Shown here: positions 35,108 to 45,480 of the stretch, in pieces | Numbering within the stretch: position 1 is the stretch's first letter | Layout: each line of letters begins with the position of its first letter | NCBI GenBank assembly: GCA_902624185.1 | Contig: CACNWU010000002.1 | Span: 54,962 to 118,961 of the forward strand | Direction of reading: 5' to 3' | DNA length: 64,000 nt | Source: an uncultured Pelagibacteraceae bacterium | Lineage (GTDB): Bacteria > Pseudomonadota > Alphaproteobacteria > Pelagibacterales > Pelagibacteraceae | Position numbers and translations under genes: made by a program | The notes under the pieces: generated by a model | The model's input: only the letters and a program-made list of their open reading frames with translations | Database searches by the model: none | What the model was told of the DNA's origin: nothing

Positions 35108-35761
35108 TTAATAATTCTTTTTCCTAAAATATAAATATAGCAAAAGAATTGAAATCGCTAATGAAAACCATGTCATCGCATATTTTTTATGATTATTAGA
35201 AATATTAGCAGTAATTTTTTTTGGTCTAGGATATTGATAATTTCCATCTAAATAAATTATGTAATTAGAAAATTTTTTACCAGTAAATTTTAAGATATCT
35301 TCTCTATTCAGGCTAAACCAGTAATTTTCTTTAATATCATTGTCTGGTTTAAAAATATTTTTTCTTCCCTGAATTTTGAGAGTTCCTACTATATCGTTTT
35401 GATCAAAAATATTTATTTCTTGGGTATTTTTTTTTTCAAATGGTATCCAGCCTCGATTAAGCAGATAATTTTCATCGTTGATTAAAATCGGATTAATAAC
35501 TTCAAATCCTGGGGTGCCAGAATCATTCAAATTATATAAATAAATTTGTTTTTCAAAATCAATAATACCCGATGTTTTAATTTTTAGAAAATTTTCTTTA
35601 TTAGATTGAGAAAGTTCTACTGGAGGATTTTTTAATGAGTTTTCGATTTCTAAAATAAGATTATTCTTCCAATTTAATCTAATAATCTGCCAAGTACCTA
35701 ATGCAAAAAAGACTAATATGAAAAAAATTACAAAAACTGAAAATAAAAACTTATGTTTCAA
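35108..35761 (-). CDS. SURF1 family cytochrome oxidase assembly protein
   Basis: 217-aa protein with two TM helices, ~5-24 and ~190-208, bracketing a periplasmic domain, the standard SURF1 topology. Conserved FFALGTWQIIRLNWK, NDENYLLNRGWIP and NNHKKYAMTWFSLA motifs are present. SURF1 helps insert haem a into subunit I. The start is TTG at 35761: a stop codon lies two codons upstream and no ATG precedes the conserved first helix. Located 9 nt after ctaE. Confidence 0.93.
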   Translation of the reverse strand: MKHKFLFSVFVIFFILVFFALGTWQIIRLNWKNNLILEIENSLKNPPVELSQSNKENFLKIKTSGIIDFEKQIYLYNLNDSGTPGFEVINPILINDENYLLNRGWIPFEKKNTQEINIFDQNDIVGTLKIQGRKNIFKPDNDIKENYWFSLNREDILKFTGKKFSNYIIYLDGNYQYPRPKKITANISNNHKKYAMTWFSLAISILLLYLYFRKKNY

Positions 35762-35770
35762 TGATTAAAA

Positions 35771-36559
35771 TTAACTTCCCCAAATATAAATTGCTGCAAA
35801 TAAAAACAGCCATACCACATCAACGAAATGCCAATACCACGCTGCGGCCTCAAAACCAAAATGATGATCTTTATTAAAATGTCCCCTTTTCCCTCTAAAC
35901 AAACATACAGCTAAAAATATAGTTCCCACTAGCACATGGAAGCCATGGAACCCTGTTGCCATATAAAATACTGATCCATAAATATGATCCGAAAAAGAAA
36001 ATGATGCGTGCTGATACTCATAAATTTGTAGAAGAGTAAAACAAAAACCTAAAATAACAGTCAGCCATAATCCCTGAATAAAACTTTTTCTGTCGTCCTC
36101 TAGAAGTGCATGATGAGACCATGTAACTGTTGTTCCTGATAATAATAAAATCAAAGTATTGATTAATGGGATATCCCAAGGATCAAATGTTTCAATATCT
36201 TTTGGTGGCCATACATTTCCAACAAACTCATTTGGGAAAAGACTTGCATCAAAGTATGCCCAGAACCATGCCACGAAAAACATTACTTCTGAAGCAATGA
36301 ATAATGTCATACCATATCGATGGTGAATTTGAACTACAGGAGTGTGATGTCCTTGGTGTTCAGCTTCAATAACTACATCTCTGAACCACATATAAGCTCC
36401 ATAAATCAATAAAGCAAAGCCCAGGTACATTCCCCATGATACATCTGAATGTAGATAATAAACTGATCCTAAGGCTAATACTAAACAAGAAAAGGAAGTA
36501 TAAATTGGCCAAGGACTAGGGTCTACTAAATGATAATCATGTTTTTTTTCAGCTGACAT
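35771..36559 (-). CDS. ctaE: Cytochrome c oxidase subunit III
   Basis: Membrane subunit of the aa3 oxidase. The 262 aa form seven TM helices: HDYHLVDPSPWPIYTSF start, WFRDVVIEAEHQGHHTPVV, RYGMTLFIASEVMFFVAWFWAYF, and the C-terminal AAAWYWHFVDVVWLFLFAAIYIWG. Full-length mitochondrial-like type. Between ctaG and surf1. Confidence 0.97.
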   Translation of the reverse strand: MSAEKKHDYHLVDPSPWPIYTSFSCLVLALGSVYYLHSDVSWGMYLGFALLIYGAYMWFRDVVIEAEHQGHHTPVVQIHHRYGMTLFIASEVMFFVAWFWAYFDASLFPNEFVGNVWPPKDIETFDPWDIPLINTLILLLSGTTVTWSHHALLEDDRKSFIQGLWLTVILGFCFTLLQIYEYQHASFSFSDHIYGSVFYMATGFHGFHVLVGTIFLAVCLFRGKRGHFNKDHHFGFEAAAWYWHFVDVVWLFLFAAIYIWGS

Positions 36560-36568
36560 TTTTTTGAA

Positions 36569-37102
36569 TTATGATTGTTTATAGTAATCTGTCGAGAAAA
36601 AAGTATACGACATAGTTACGTCTTGTAAGTTTTTAACAGTTGGATCATTGACCATTTCTGGGTCTAAATAAAAAGTCATTACGTAAGTAGCTTTTTCTCC
36701 GGCTTTTAATTCTTGTTTTTCAAAGCAAAAACACCCCAATTTACTATAATATTTTCCAAAACTCGCAGGTGAAACATTAAAGCTTGCAACTCCGGCTGTA
36801 GGCTCTGAACTATAATTTTCTACCTCAAATTCTATCTTATTAACCTGGCCTACTTTTACATCTATAACGTTACTTTTTGCCTTAAAATCCCAAGGCAAAT
36901 TATTAACATTAGTATCAAACCTAACACTTACAATTTTATTCAATACAATTTTTGGAGCTTCACTAGATATTTGAGTAGTTCCACCAAAACCAGTTACTCT
37001 ACAAAATAAATCGTATAAAGGCACCGCAGCATAAGACAGACCTAGCATTAAAACAAAAATTGCTGAGAGTATTAACGGAGTTAATTTTTTTTTTTGAATC
37101 AT
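36569..37102 (-). CDS. ctaG: Cytochrome c oxidase assembly protein CtaG/Cox11
   Basis: Copper chaperone that inserts CuB into subunit I. The 177-aa protein has one N-terminal TM (~10-28), AAVPLYDLFCRVTGFGGTTQ, and the copper-binding CFCF motif in GCFCFEKQ, followed by PVVF-like DPEMVNDPTVKNLQDVTMSYTFF. Its ATG overlaps the stop of the small upstream membrane ORF by 4 nt. Confidence 0.96.
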   Translation of the reverse strand: MIQKKKLTPLILSAIFVLMLGLSYAAVPLYDLFCRVTGFGGTTQISSEAPKIVLNKIVSVRFDTNVNNLPWDFKAKSNVIDVKVGQVNKIEFEVENYSSEPTAGVASFNVSPASFGKYYSKLGCFCFEKQELKAGEKATYVMTFYLDPEMVNDPTVKNLQDVTMSYTFFSTDYYKQS

Positions 37103-37224
37103 AATGATCTATCAAATACTCCTGTATTATAAAGCGTAAAAAAGAAAAGAAAGATCATGAAAGCAATAATTGCTAAAGCAGTTATTATATTTTTTTTCTT
37201 TGTTTTTTTATCAGGTACTATCAT
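37099..37224 (-). CDS. Small single-TM protein in the cytochrome oxidase operon (CoxF-like position)
   Basis: 41-codon ORF absent from the supplied track. It starts MIVPDKKTKKKN (basic, cytosolic), continues as one hydrophobic helix of ~22 residues and ends YNTGVFDRSL. Its ATG overlaps the ctaB stop by 4 nt (ATGA) and its stop overlaps the ctaG ATG by 4 nt (ATGA), which strongly supports translation. Many alphaproteobacteria carry a short gene (CoxF) at this spot; function unknown. I infer a role in oxidase assembly from position only. Confidence 0.8.
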   Translation of the reverse strand: MIVPDKKTKKKNIITALAIIAFMIFLFFFTLYNTGVFDRSL

Positions 37225-38132
37225 AAAATCTTATCTATCAGAAAAAGTACAAAAACCAAAAATAAATATAAAATAGAATATCCAAATATTGATTTAGCTT
37301 TTTTTGGGTCAAACTTGTTTTTTTTAAAATTATAAAGCTCAAAACATAAGAAATTATAATAAAAAGTTAGTAGCAATGAAGGTATTAAGAAAACTAAACC
37401 TGCGAAATTTATCCAAAAAGGAAAAATAATAACTGGCAACATTAACAGTGAATAAACAAATATATTGGTTTTTGTACTCTCAACCCCATTAGTAAGTGGC
37501 AACATAGGTATATTTGCTTTTTTATAATCATCTGATTTGTACAAGCTCAAAGCCCAAAAATGTGAAGGTGTCCAAAAAAATATTATTAAGAAAAACGCTA
37601 ACGGTTCGATAGATAATGAGCCAGTAGCTATAGTCCATCCAATTACTGGAGGGAAAGCCCCAGCAGCTCCACCAATAACAATATTTTGTGGCGTTCTTCT
37701 TTTTAACCAAATTGTGTAAACAAAAACATAAAATAAGATTGTTAAAAGTAAAATTGCTGCTGAAATTCTATTTGTAAAGTAATCTAATGCTACTACTGAA
37801 ATAATAGACAAAGTAATACCAAAAATTAGAGCCTGATTTTTATTAATCTTTCCAGTTGGTATAGGTCTTAAACAAGTTCTTGTCATTAAAGCATCTAGAT
37901 CTGACTCATACCACATATTTAATGCACCAGCTGCACCGGCTCCTAAAGAAACTAATAAAATTCCGATTATAGCATCTTTTGTTGATACAAGATTTGGTGA
38001 GGTTAATAGTCCAACCGCACAAGTAAAAATTACCAATGACATTACTCTTGGTTTCATCAGTTTAAATAATTCAGAGAAATTAAATAAATCTTCTTGACTT
38101 AAACTTTTATTTTTTAGCCTTGAATTACTCAT
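37221..38132 (-). CDS. ctaB: Protohaem IX farnesyltransferase (haem O synthase)
   Basis: Adds a farnesyl chain to haem b to form haem O, precursor of haem a. The 303-aa polyprenyltransferase has LMKPRVMSLVIFTCAVGLL, the aspartate-rich NMWYESDLDALMTRTCLRPIP motif, and WTPSHFWALSLYKSDDYKKANIPMLP. About nine TM helices. Between ctaD and the 41-aa ORF. Confidence 0.97.
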   Translation of the reverse strand: MSNSRLKNKSLSQEDLFNFSELFKLMKPRVMSLVIFTCAVGLLTSPNLVSTKDAIIGILLVSLGAGAAGALNMWYESDLDALMTRTCLRPIPTGKINKNQALIFGITLSIISVVALDYFTNRISAAILLLTILFYVFVYTIWLKRRTPQNIVIGGAAGAFPPVIGWTIATGSLSIEPLAFFLIIFFWTPSHFWALSLYKSDDYKKANIPMLPLTNGVESTKTNIFVYSLLMLPVIIFPFWINFAGLVFLIPSLLLTFYYNFLCFELYNFKKNKFDPKKAKSIFGYSILYLFLVFVLFLIDKIL

Positions 38133-38152
38133 TAATTATTTTTGCTCTTTTA

Positions 38153-39790
<1,638 letters not shown>

Positions 39791-40603
39791 TTATCTACTC
39801 GCTAGTTTTAATTTATCGTTTTCAACTTCTTCCTTTGCAAATTTCACTCGTGCTTCTGATAACCATTCTTGATAATCTTCCTCACTTACAACTTTAACTG
39901 TAATTGGCATAAAAGCATGTTTTATTCCACAAAGTTCTGAACATTGACCATAATATGTACCTTCTTTTTCAGCCTTAAACCACGTTTCATTAATTCTTCC
40001 TGGAACTGCATCTCTTTTAACTCCAAAAGATGGCAAGGCCCATGCGTGTAAGACATCATTAGCTGTGATTAAAACTTTTACAACCTTATTAACTGGTACA
40101 ACAACTTCATTGTCTACAGCAAGTAGTCTAGGCTGATTAGCTTTTAAATCTTTTTCTTCAATCATATAAGAGTCAAAGATAATATTTTCATCAGGGTATT
40201 CGTATCCCCAGTACCACTGATAACCAATAGCCTTTATAGTCAAATCAGCTTTTGGAATTGTATCTTGTTTATATAAAATTTTAAATGATGGAACTGCCAT
40301 AACTATTAAAATTAAACAAGGAATTAAAGTCCATAAGATTTCAACAGTTACATTGTGCGTTCTTTTTGATGGATTTGGATTCGCAGAAGCTCTAAATCTT
40401 ATGCAAGCATAAAGCATTAGAAATAAAACAAAAACACTAATCGCAATTATAATTGGAAGTAAAAGGTTATTGTGAAAATTAACAATATCTCTCATTCCAT
40501 CTGATGCAGGATTTTGGAAACCTAATTGCCAATCTTTTGGTTGATCAGCAAATGCTTCCACCATTATAAAAAAACTAGAAATTATTAATAATATTTTTTT
40601 CAT
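39791..40603 (-). CDS. ctaC: Cytochrome c oxidase subunit II
   Basis: Receives electrons from cytochrome c at the CuA centre. The 270-aa protein has a signal peptide (~1-19), two TM helices (~52-72 and ~93-113), then a periplasmic cupredoxin domain with GYQWYWGYEYP, LHAWALPSFG and the CuA motif CSELCGIKHAFMP. First gene of the oxidase operon, 60 nt after rsmE on the same strand. Confidence 0.98.
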   Translation of the reverse strand: MKKILLIISSFFIMVEAFADQPKDWQLGFQNPASDGMRDIVNFHNNLLLPIIIAISVFVLFLMLYACIRFRASANPNPSKRTHNVTVEILWTLIPCLILIVMAVPSFKILYKQDTIPKADLTIKAIGYQWYWGYEYPDENIIFDSYMIEEKDLKANQPRLLAVDNEVVVPVNKVVKVLITANDVLHAWALPSFGVKRDAVPGRINETWFKAEKEGTYYGQCSELCGIKHAFMPITVKVVSEEDYQEWLSEARVKFAKEEVENDKLKLASR

Positions 40604-40663
40604 TTTTAATAGCTATATAAAGCCCTTTTATAAAAATTACACTTTAGTTTTCGCGACAATTTA

Positions 40664-41365
40664 TCAATTAATAACATAATTTATGATCGAAATTGCTGAA
40701 ATGACAGCTGTTTCTGACCTTAAAATATTTTCATTAATTTTAATTGCTTGAACACTACTAAAAGAGAGAATCTTTTGTCTTTCAGTTTCTGAAAAATCAC
40801 CCTCAGGACCTATAATAATACAAACTGGTCTATCTGTAAGTTTTGATTTATCAATTTTATTATTATTCGAATTTAAATCTGTAAAAATTAAATCTATAGA
40901 ATTAGTTTTCAAAAAATTGGTTAAGTTTTGAGACTTTTCAAATGTTGGTACATTAATACGGTTTGATTGTTCACATGCTTCAACAACTATCTTTTCTAGT
41001 CGTTCTTTGTTAATTTTCCTAACAATAGTTCTATCAAATATAATTGGTAAAAATTTTGTTACGCCGAGCTCTGTTGCTTTTTGGATCATAAAGTTTTGAT
41101 AGTTTGATTTAAGTGGAGAAAATGCTAACCATAACTCTCTGGTATTTTCTTTTTGTCTTAACTGTTTAGTAGTTTTAAATTCAACAATATTTTTGGATAT
41201 TCCTAAAATTTTTGCCTCCCACTCTCCACTTTTGTTAAATAAAGAAAAAACTTCATTTTCTTTAACTCTCATTACTTTAGTTAAATAATGAGATTGAGAC
41301 TTATCTAATTTGTCAATCATGTCATCTGATAACAAATTTGAAAAAAATAATCTAATATTGCTCAT
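40664..41365 (-). CDS. rsmE: 16S rRNA (uracil1498-N3)-methyltransferase
   Basis: 233-aa SPOUT methyltransferase. N-terminal PUA-like domain with QSHYLTKVMRVKENEVFSLF, then the knot domain with QKATELGVTKFLPI, RTIVRK, and IIGPEGDFSETE and LRSETAVISAI at the SAM site. Modifies U1498 of 16S rRNA. Its start is 17 nt from the divergent HAD gene. Confidence 0.94.
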   Translation of the reverse strand: MSNIRLFFSNLLSDDMIDKLDKSQSHYLTKVMRVKENEVFSLFNKSGEWEAKILGISKNIVEFKTTKQLRQKENTRELWLAFSPLKSNYQNFMIQKATELGVTKFLPIIFDRTIVRKINKERLEKIVVEACEQSNRINVPTFEKSQNLTNFLKTNSIDLIFTDLNSNNNKIDKSKLTDRPVCIIIGPEGDFSETERQKILSFSSVQAIKINENILRSETAVISAISIINYVIN

Positions 41366-41382
41366 TTGTGTTAAGTTAGTTT

Positions 41383-42045
41383 ATGAAAAATATTAAAGCA
41401 ATAATTTTTGATGCTTATGGCACACTATTTGATGTCAATTCTGCTGCAGAAAAATGTAAAGATAAAATTGGAAGTAAGTGGGAAAGTTTTGCAAATTATT
41501 GGAGAACAACTCAATTAGAATACACCTGGCTCCGAAGTTTAATGAAAAGACATAAAGATTTTTGGCAAATTACAGAAGACAGTTTAGATAAATCAATGAA
41601 AGCTTTTAATGTAGATCCTTCAATGAGAAGTGAATTATTAGATTTATATAAAATTCTCTCTCCTTTTAAAGAAGTTCCTGAAGTTTTAAAAACACTTAAA
41701 GAAAAAAAATTAAAATTAGCAATTTTATCTAATGGGACCCCTACTCTGTTAAATGAATTAGTCAAAAACAATAAATTAGATAATATTTTTGATGATCTTT
41801 TTTCAATTGAAAAAGTGGGAATTTATAAACCTGACTCTAAAGTTTATGACATGCCGTATCAAAAATATCGTATTGAAAAAAATGAAATAGCTTTTTTAAG
41901 TGCAAATACTTGGGATGTTTCAGGTGGAGGAAATTATGGTTATAATGCTATTTGGGTAAATAGAAATAAAAATATTTTTGATAATCTAGACTATAAACCT
42001 AATTCTGAAATTAAAGATTTATCAGAATTAATAAGGTTAATATAG
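41383..42045 (+). CDS. HAD-superfamily haloacid dehalogenase, type II
   Basis: 220-aa hydrolase: nucleophile motif IIFDAYGTLFDV (Asp), LSNGTPTLLNELV (Ser/Asn of motif II), KPDSKVYDMPYQK (Lys motif III) and SANTWDVSGGGNYGYNAIWVNR (motif IV). These are characteristic of L-2-haloacid dehalogenases, which hydrolyse short 2-haloalkanoic acids. The true substrate in this organism is uncertain, since many members are promiscuous. Followed by an 81-nt gap. Confidence 0.88.
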   Translation: MKNIKAIIFDAYGTLFDVNSAAEKCKDKIGSKWESFANYWRTTQLEYTWLRSLMKRHKDFWQITEDSLDKSMKAFNVDPSMRSELLDLYKILSPFKEVPEVLKTLKEKKLKLAILSNGTPTLLNELVKNNKLDNIFDDLFSIEKVGIYKPDSKVYDMPYQKYRIEKNEIAFLSANTWDVSGGGNYGYNAIWVNRNKNIFDNLDYKPNSEIKDLSELIRLI

Positions 42046-42126
42046 GTCAGACATTTCGCACATATCTTAAAATTCCATTATTATTTATAAACATATCTAA
42101 TGAGGCATAATTAAAAAGGAGAAAAT

Positions 42127-42315
42127 ATGAGCGAAAAAAAAAACGTGTCTTTTGAAATTTATTCTGACTCAGAAAAAATGTTAGAACAAATAGTTGATAA
42201 GTATGATCTTCCAGATCAATCAAAGGCCTTGAGATGTTTATTAGATTACATAGAAGAAAAAGAGACAGACTGGGATGATATGTTTGCTACTGTTCGATGT
42301 AACAGATGTGGTTAA
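42127..42315 (+). CDS. Small conserved-looking protein with C-terminal CxxCG
   Basis: 62 aa and not assigned to a named family. The first ~45 residues look like a short strand plus two helices (VSFEIYSDSEKMLEQIVDKY, then SKALRCLLDYIEEKE), reminiscent of ribbon-helix-helix dimers. The protein ends in RCNRCG, a possible half of a metal- or thiol-binding site. It has a clear Shine-Dalgarno (AGGAGA, 42117-42122) where most neighbours have none, so it is likely well translated. Stand-alone between the dehalogenase and pirin genes. A DNA-binding role is only a guess. Confidence 0.7.
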   Translation: MSEKKNVSFEIYSDSEKMLEQIVDKYDLPDQSKALRCLLDYIEEKETDWDDMFATVRCNRCG

Positions 42316-42354
42316 TAATATTGAATATTAAACTTTAATACTTATTTTAATTTT

Positions 42355-43188
42355 ATGAAAGTTGAAGTCAGCAAAATTATAGACCCTATTCCAGCATCAG
42401 ATGGTGCTGGGGTAAAGTTGAAAAGAAGTATTGGTGTTGAACCAAATTACTTTGATCCTTTTTTAATGTTAGATGAATTTGGTTCAGAAAATAGTGAGGA
42501 TTATATTGCAGGTTTTCCGCCTCACCCTCATAGAGGAATTGAAACAGTTACTTATATGCTTGCAGGTGACTTTGAACATAAAGATAGCACAGGTGGTGAA
42601 GGAAGAATGACAGCAGGAGATGTTCAATGGATGAAAACAGGAAGTGGTATCATTCACTCTGAAATGCCTGCCATGAAAGAAGGTAAACTTCATGGTTTTC
42701 AATTATGGATTAATATGCCTGCTAAATTAAAAATGAGCAAACCAGAATATATTTACATTGATGCTGATAAAATGGCCATTCATAAAGATGATGAGAAACA
42801 AGTAAAAGTTATAGCTGGTAAATATGATAAAGCTGAAGGTCCTGTTAAAGGACACAATGTTGAGCCAATTTATTTTGATGTTGAGCTGAATAAAAATAAA
42901 ACATTTAATTTGAAATTACCCTCTACTCACAATTCATTTATTTATTTAATTAATGGAGAAATTGAAATTGGTGAAAAAAAACACGATAATGTGAAAGATA
43001 GTACTCTTATATTACTTTCAAAAGGTGATGAATTAAAAGTAAAGGGTAAATCAGATGCCAAATTTTTAGTGATATCTGGAAAACCTATTAACGAAGAAAT
43101 TGCTAGAGGGGGACCATTTGTAATGAATACTAAGGCTGAAATCTTGCAAGCTGTTCAAGATTATCATAATGATACATTTGTAAAATAA
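42355..43188 (+). CDS. Pirin family protein
   Basis: 277-aa bicupin. The N-terminal cupin holds the iron-ligand motif HPHRGIETVTYMLAGDFEHKD, with GDVQWMKTGSGIIHSEMP completing the His/Glu set; the C-terminal part contains FLVISGKPINEEIARGGPFVMNT. Bacterial pirins can act as quercetinases or as regulators of metabolic enzymes. The role here is undetermined. Three nt precede the quinone oxidoreductase gene, suggesting co-expression. Confidence 0.92.
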   Translation: MKVEVSKIIDPIPASDGAGVKLKRSIGVEPNYFDPFLMLDEFGSENSEDYIAGFPPHPHRGIETVTYMLAGDFEHKDSTGGEGRMTAGDVQWMKTGSGIIHSEMPAMKEGKLHGFQLWINMPAKLKMSKPEYIYIDADKMAIHKDDEKQVKVIAGKYDKAEGPVKGHNVEPIYFDVELNKNKTFNLKLPSTHNSFIYLINGEIEIGEKKHDNVKDSTLILLSKGDELKVKGKSDAKFLVISGKPINEEIARGGPFVMNTKAEILQAVQDYHNDTFVK

Positions 43189-43191
43189 ATT

Positions 43192-44163
43192 ATGAAAGTT
43201 GTAGTAATAAGCAAAACTGGTGGGCCAGAAGTTTTAGAAATTAAAGACATAAAACTTAACGATCCAAAGTCTGGTGAAGTGTTAATAAAAAATGAGGCGA
43301 TTGGATTAAATTATATAGACACCTATCATAGATCTGGGCTTTACCCGGTAAAACTTCCGTCAAATATTGGGATTGAAGGTGCTGGTGTAATAGAAAAAAC
43401 TGGTCCAGATGTAAAAGACTTTCAAGTTGGAGATAGAGTAGCTTATGCATCAATGCCTATTGGCTCTTATTCAACTCATAGAATTTTTCCAACAAAAAAA
43501 TTAGTAAAAGTTCCCAATGAGATTGAGTTAGATAATGTGGTAACTTTAATGACTAAAGGCTTTACTGTTTTCTATCTTCTTCATAAAACTTATCCTGTTA
43601 AATCAGGTGAAACTATTTTATTTCACGCAGCAGCTGGGGGCGTTGGACAAATATTTTGTCAGTGGGCAAAAAGTTTAGGGTGCAAAGTAATTGGAACAGT
43701 AGGTTCAGATGAAAAAATTGCAATTGCAAAAGCTAATGGGTGTGATCATGTTATTAATTATTCAAAAGAAAATTTTGCGGAAAAAGTTAAAGAGATAACA
43801 AATGGTGTTGGAGTGCCAGTTGTTTATGATGGTGTTGGTAAAAAAACTTTTGATGGTTCTATTGAATGTTTAAAAGTGAGAGGTATGATGGTTTCTTTCG
43901 GAAACGCATCAGGTCCTTTAGATCCATGTAATGTAACTAAATCTTTAGCACCAAAAGGTTTATATTTAACGAGACCAAGCATTGCACATTATACGACTAC
44001 CAGAGATGAGTTAGATGAGGCTGCAAAAAAAGTTTTTGAAATGTTTATTGCAAAAAAATTTACATTAAATATTTTCAAAAAATATTCTTTAGGTGAAATC
44101 GTAAAAGCACACCAAGATTTAGAAAATAGAAAAATTTTAGGGCCTGCTGTAATAATTCCTTAG
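43192..44163 (+). CDS. NADPH:quinone oxidoreductase, zeta-crystallin type (QorA-like)
   Basis: 323-aa medium-chain reductase without zinc ligands. The substrate domain has GLNYIDTYHRSGLYPVKLP and GIEGAGVIEKTG; the nucleotide domain has HAAAGGVGQIFCQWAKSLG with the NADPH-binding AxxGGVG. Reduces quinones by one electron in the characterised members. Full length. Its stop shares bases with the convergent DUF2721 stop. Confidence 0.93.
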   Translation: MKVVVISKTGGPEVLEIKDIKLNDPKSGEVLIKNEAIGLNYIDTYHRSGLYPVKLPSNIGIEGAGVIEKTGPDVKDFQVGDRVAYASMPIGSYSTHRIFPTKKLVKVPNEIELDNVVTLMTKGFTVFYLLHKTYPVKSGETILFHAAAGGVGQIFCQWAKSLGCKVIGTVGSDEKIAIAKANGCDHVINYSKENFAEKVKEITNGVGVPVVYDGVGKKTFDGSIECLKVRGMMVSFGNASGPLDPCNVTKSLAPKGLYLTRPSIAHYTTTRDELDEAAKKVFEMFIAKKFTLNIFKKYSLGEIVKAHQDLENRKILGPAVIIP

Positions 44164-44564
44164 TCAACTTTTACATCCATATCAGACATATGAAGTTTGA
44201 GTGCATTAGTTGAGATATGAATTTCTCTAATAAAAAACAATATCGATATAATCATAGATAAACAGCAAGAACCAAAAATAACCCGGGCTATAAATATTTC
44301 GTTTAAGTAAAGACCAAGCACAGTTAACATATTAAATAAAAAACCAAAAGCCGCAAACATAATCGTCCATCTCAATAAGACAATTCTGCCACTTAAGTTA
44401 ATAAACTGCTTTTTCCACTCAGCAGGAACGTGGTTTTCATAGACGTGTTCATCGTGAAGCTCTCTAATCAACTTACTCAATGAATGAAATCTGTTACTAT
44501 ATATGTTCATAAGCAAAGGAATTGCTGGAAACATTAATGCGGTAACTGTGTAATCTATATTCAT
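44160..44564 (-). CDS. DUF2721-like membrane protein
   Basis: About 134 aa with three hydrophobic segments: an N-terminal one (~3-20), one near ~62-84 and one near ~88-108. TALMFPAIPLLMNIYSNRFHSLSKLIREL resembles the start of DUF2721 proteins. The track starts at a TTG (44585); ATG at 44564 (MNIDYTVTALMF) is chosen because it precedes the conserved helix. Function unknown. It faces ubiA across a 51-nt divergent gap. Confidence 0.72.
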   Translation of the reverse strand: MNIDYTVTALMFPAIPLLMNIYSNRFHSLSKLIRELHDEHVYENHVPAEWKKQFINLSGRIVLLRWTIMFAAFGFLFNMLTVLGLYLNEIFIARVIFGSCCLSMIISILFFIREIHISTNALKLHMSDMDVKVD

Positions 44565-44615
44565 ACGAATCAGTTTGATTATCAATCTTGCCTTTGTTAT
44601 TTACAAGTAAATTTT

Positions 44616-45479
44616 ATGAACCAATTAAACTTATTTATTGAACTTATAAGACTTAAAAAACCAATCGGTTATATGTTATTATTTTGGCCTTGTGCTTGGG
44701 GCTTATCTTTAGTTTATAATTTTTCAAATAATCTGAATAAGTATTTTTTTTATTTAATTCTTTTTTTTCTAGGTTCAATTTTGATGAGATCAGCTGGTTG
44801 TATTGTTAACGATATTCTAGATAGGAAATTTGATAAAAAAGTTTTTAGAACAAAAAATCGACCGATTGCCTCGGGAAAAATTTCCGTTAACTTAGGATTA
44901 TTTTATGTAATAATCTTGTGTACACTAGCCTTTTTAATTCTTATTAATTTTAATAACTTTACAATTATAATTGCTTTAGCTTCAATGCCTTTAGCATTTT
45001 CATATCCACTGATGAAAAGATATACATATTGGCCTCAACTTTTTTTAGGTATTACATTTAACTATGGTTTAATACTTGGATGGACATCAATTAATACCGA
45101 AATTTTATTTACTCCATTAATATTTTACTTCGGAGCCATATTTTGGACACTTGCTTATGACACGATCTACGGGTTTCAAGACATTAAAGATGATGAAATT
45201 ATAGGATTAAAATCAACCTCAATTAAATTTAAGTCAAACCCATTTATATTTTTGAAAATATGTTTCTCAATCTTTTTTTTCGCTCTACTAGCTATAGGAT
45301 TTTTAATGAATTTGAATAAATACTATTTTTTATTTTTAATTTTTATTTTTTTACAAATTTTTTATTTTCAACTAAGAAAGCTAGATATAGACAAACCACA
45401 AAACTGTTTAAAAATTTTTAAATCTAACAACTTGTTAGGATTTTTAGTTTTTATTAATATTATAATAGGAAAATATTAA
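44616..45479 (+). CDS. ubiA: 4-hydroxybenzoate polyprenyltransferase
   Basis: Attaches the polyprenyl tail in ubiquinone synthesis. The 287-aa membrane protein shows aspartate motif 1 NDILDRKFDKKVFRTKNRPI and motif 2 DTIYGFQDIKDDE with about nine helices. Ubiquinone is the electron carrier for the bc1 complex encoded upstream. One base separates it from the ABC transporter gene. Confidence 0.94.
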   Translation: MNQLNLFIELIRLKKPIGYMLLFWPCAWGLSLVYNFSNNLNKYFFYLILFFLGSILMRSAGCIVNDILDRKFDKKVFRTKNRPIASGKISVNLGLFYVIILCTLAFLILINFNNFTIIIALASMPLAFSYPLMKRYTYWPQLFLGITFNYGLILGWTSINTEILFTPLIFYFGAIFWTLAYDTIYGFQDIKDDEIIGLKSTSIKFKSNPFIFLKICFSIFFFALLAIGFLMNLNKYYFLFLIFIFLQIFYFQLRKLDIDKPQNCLKIFKSNNLLGFLVFINIIIGKY

Positions 45480-45480
45480 A

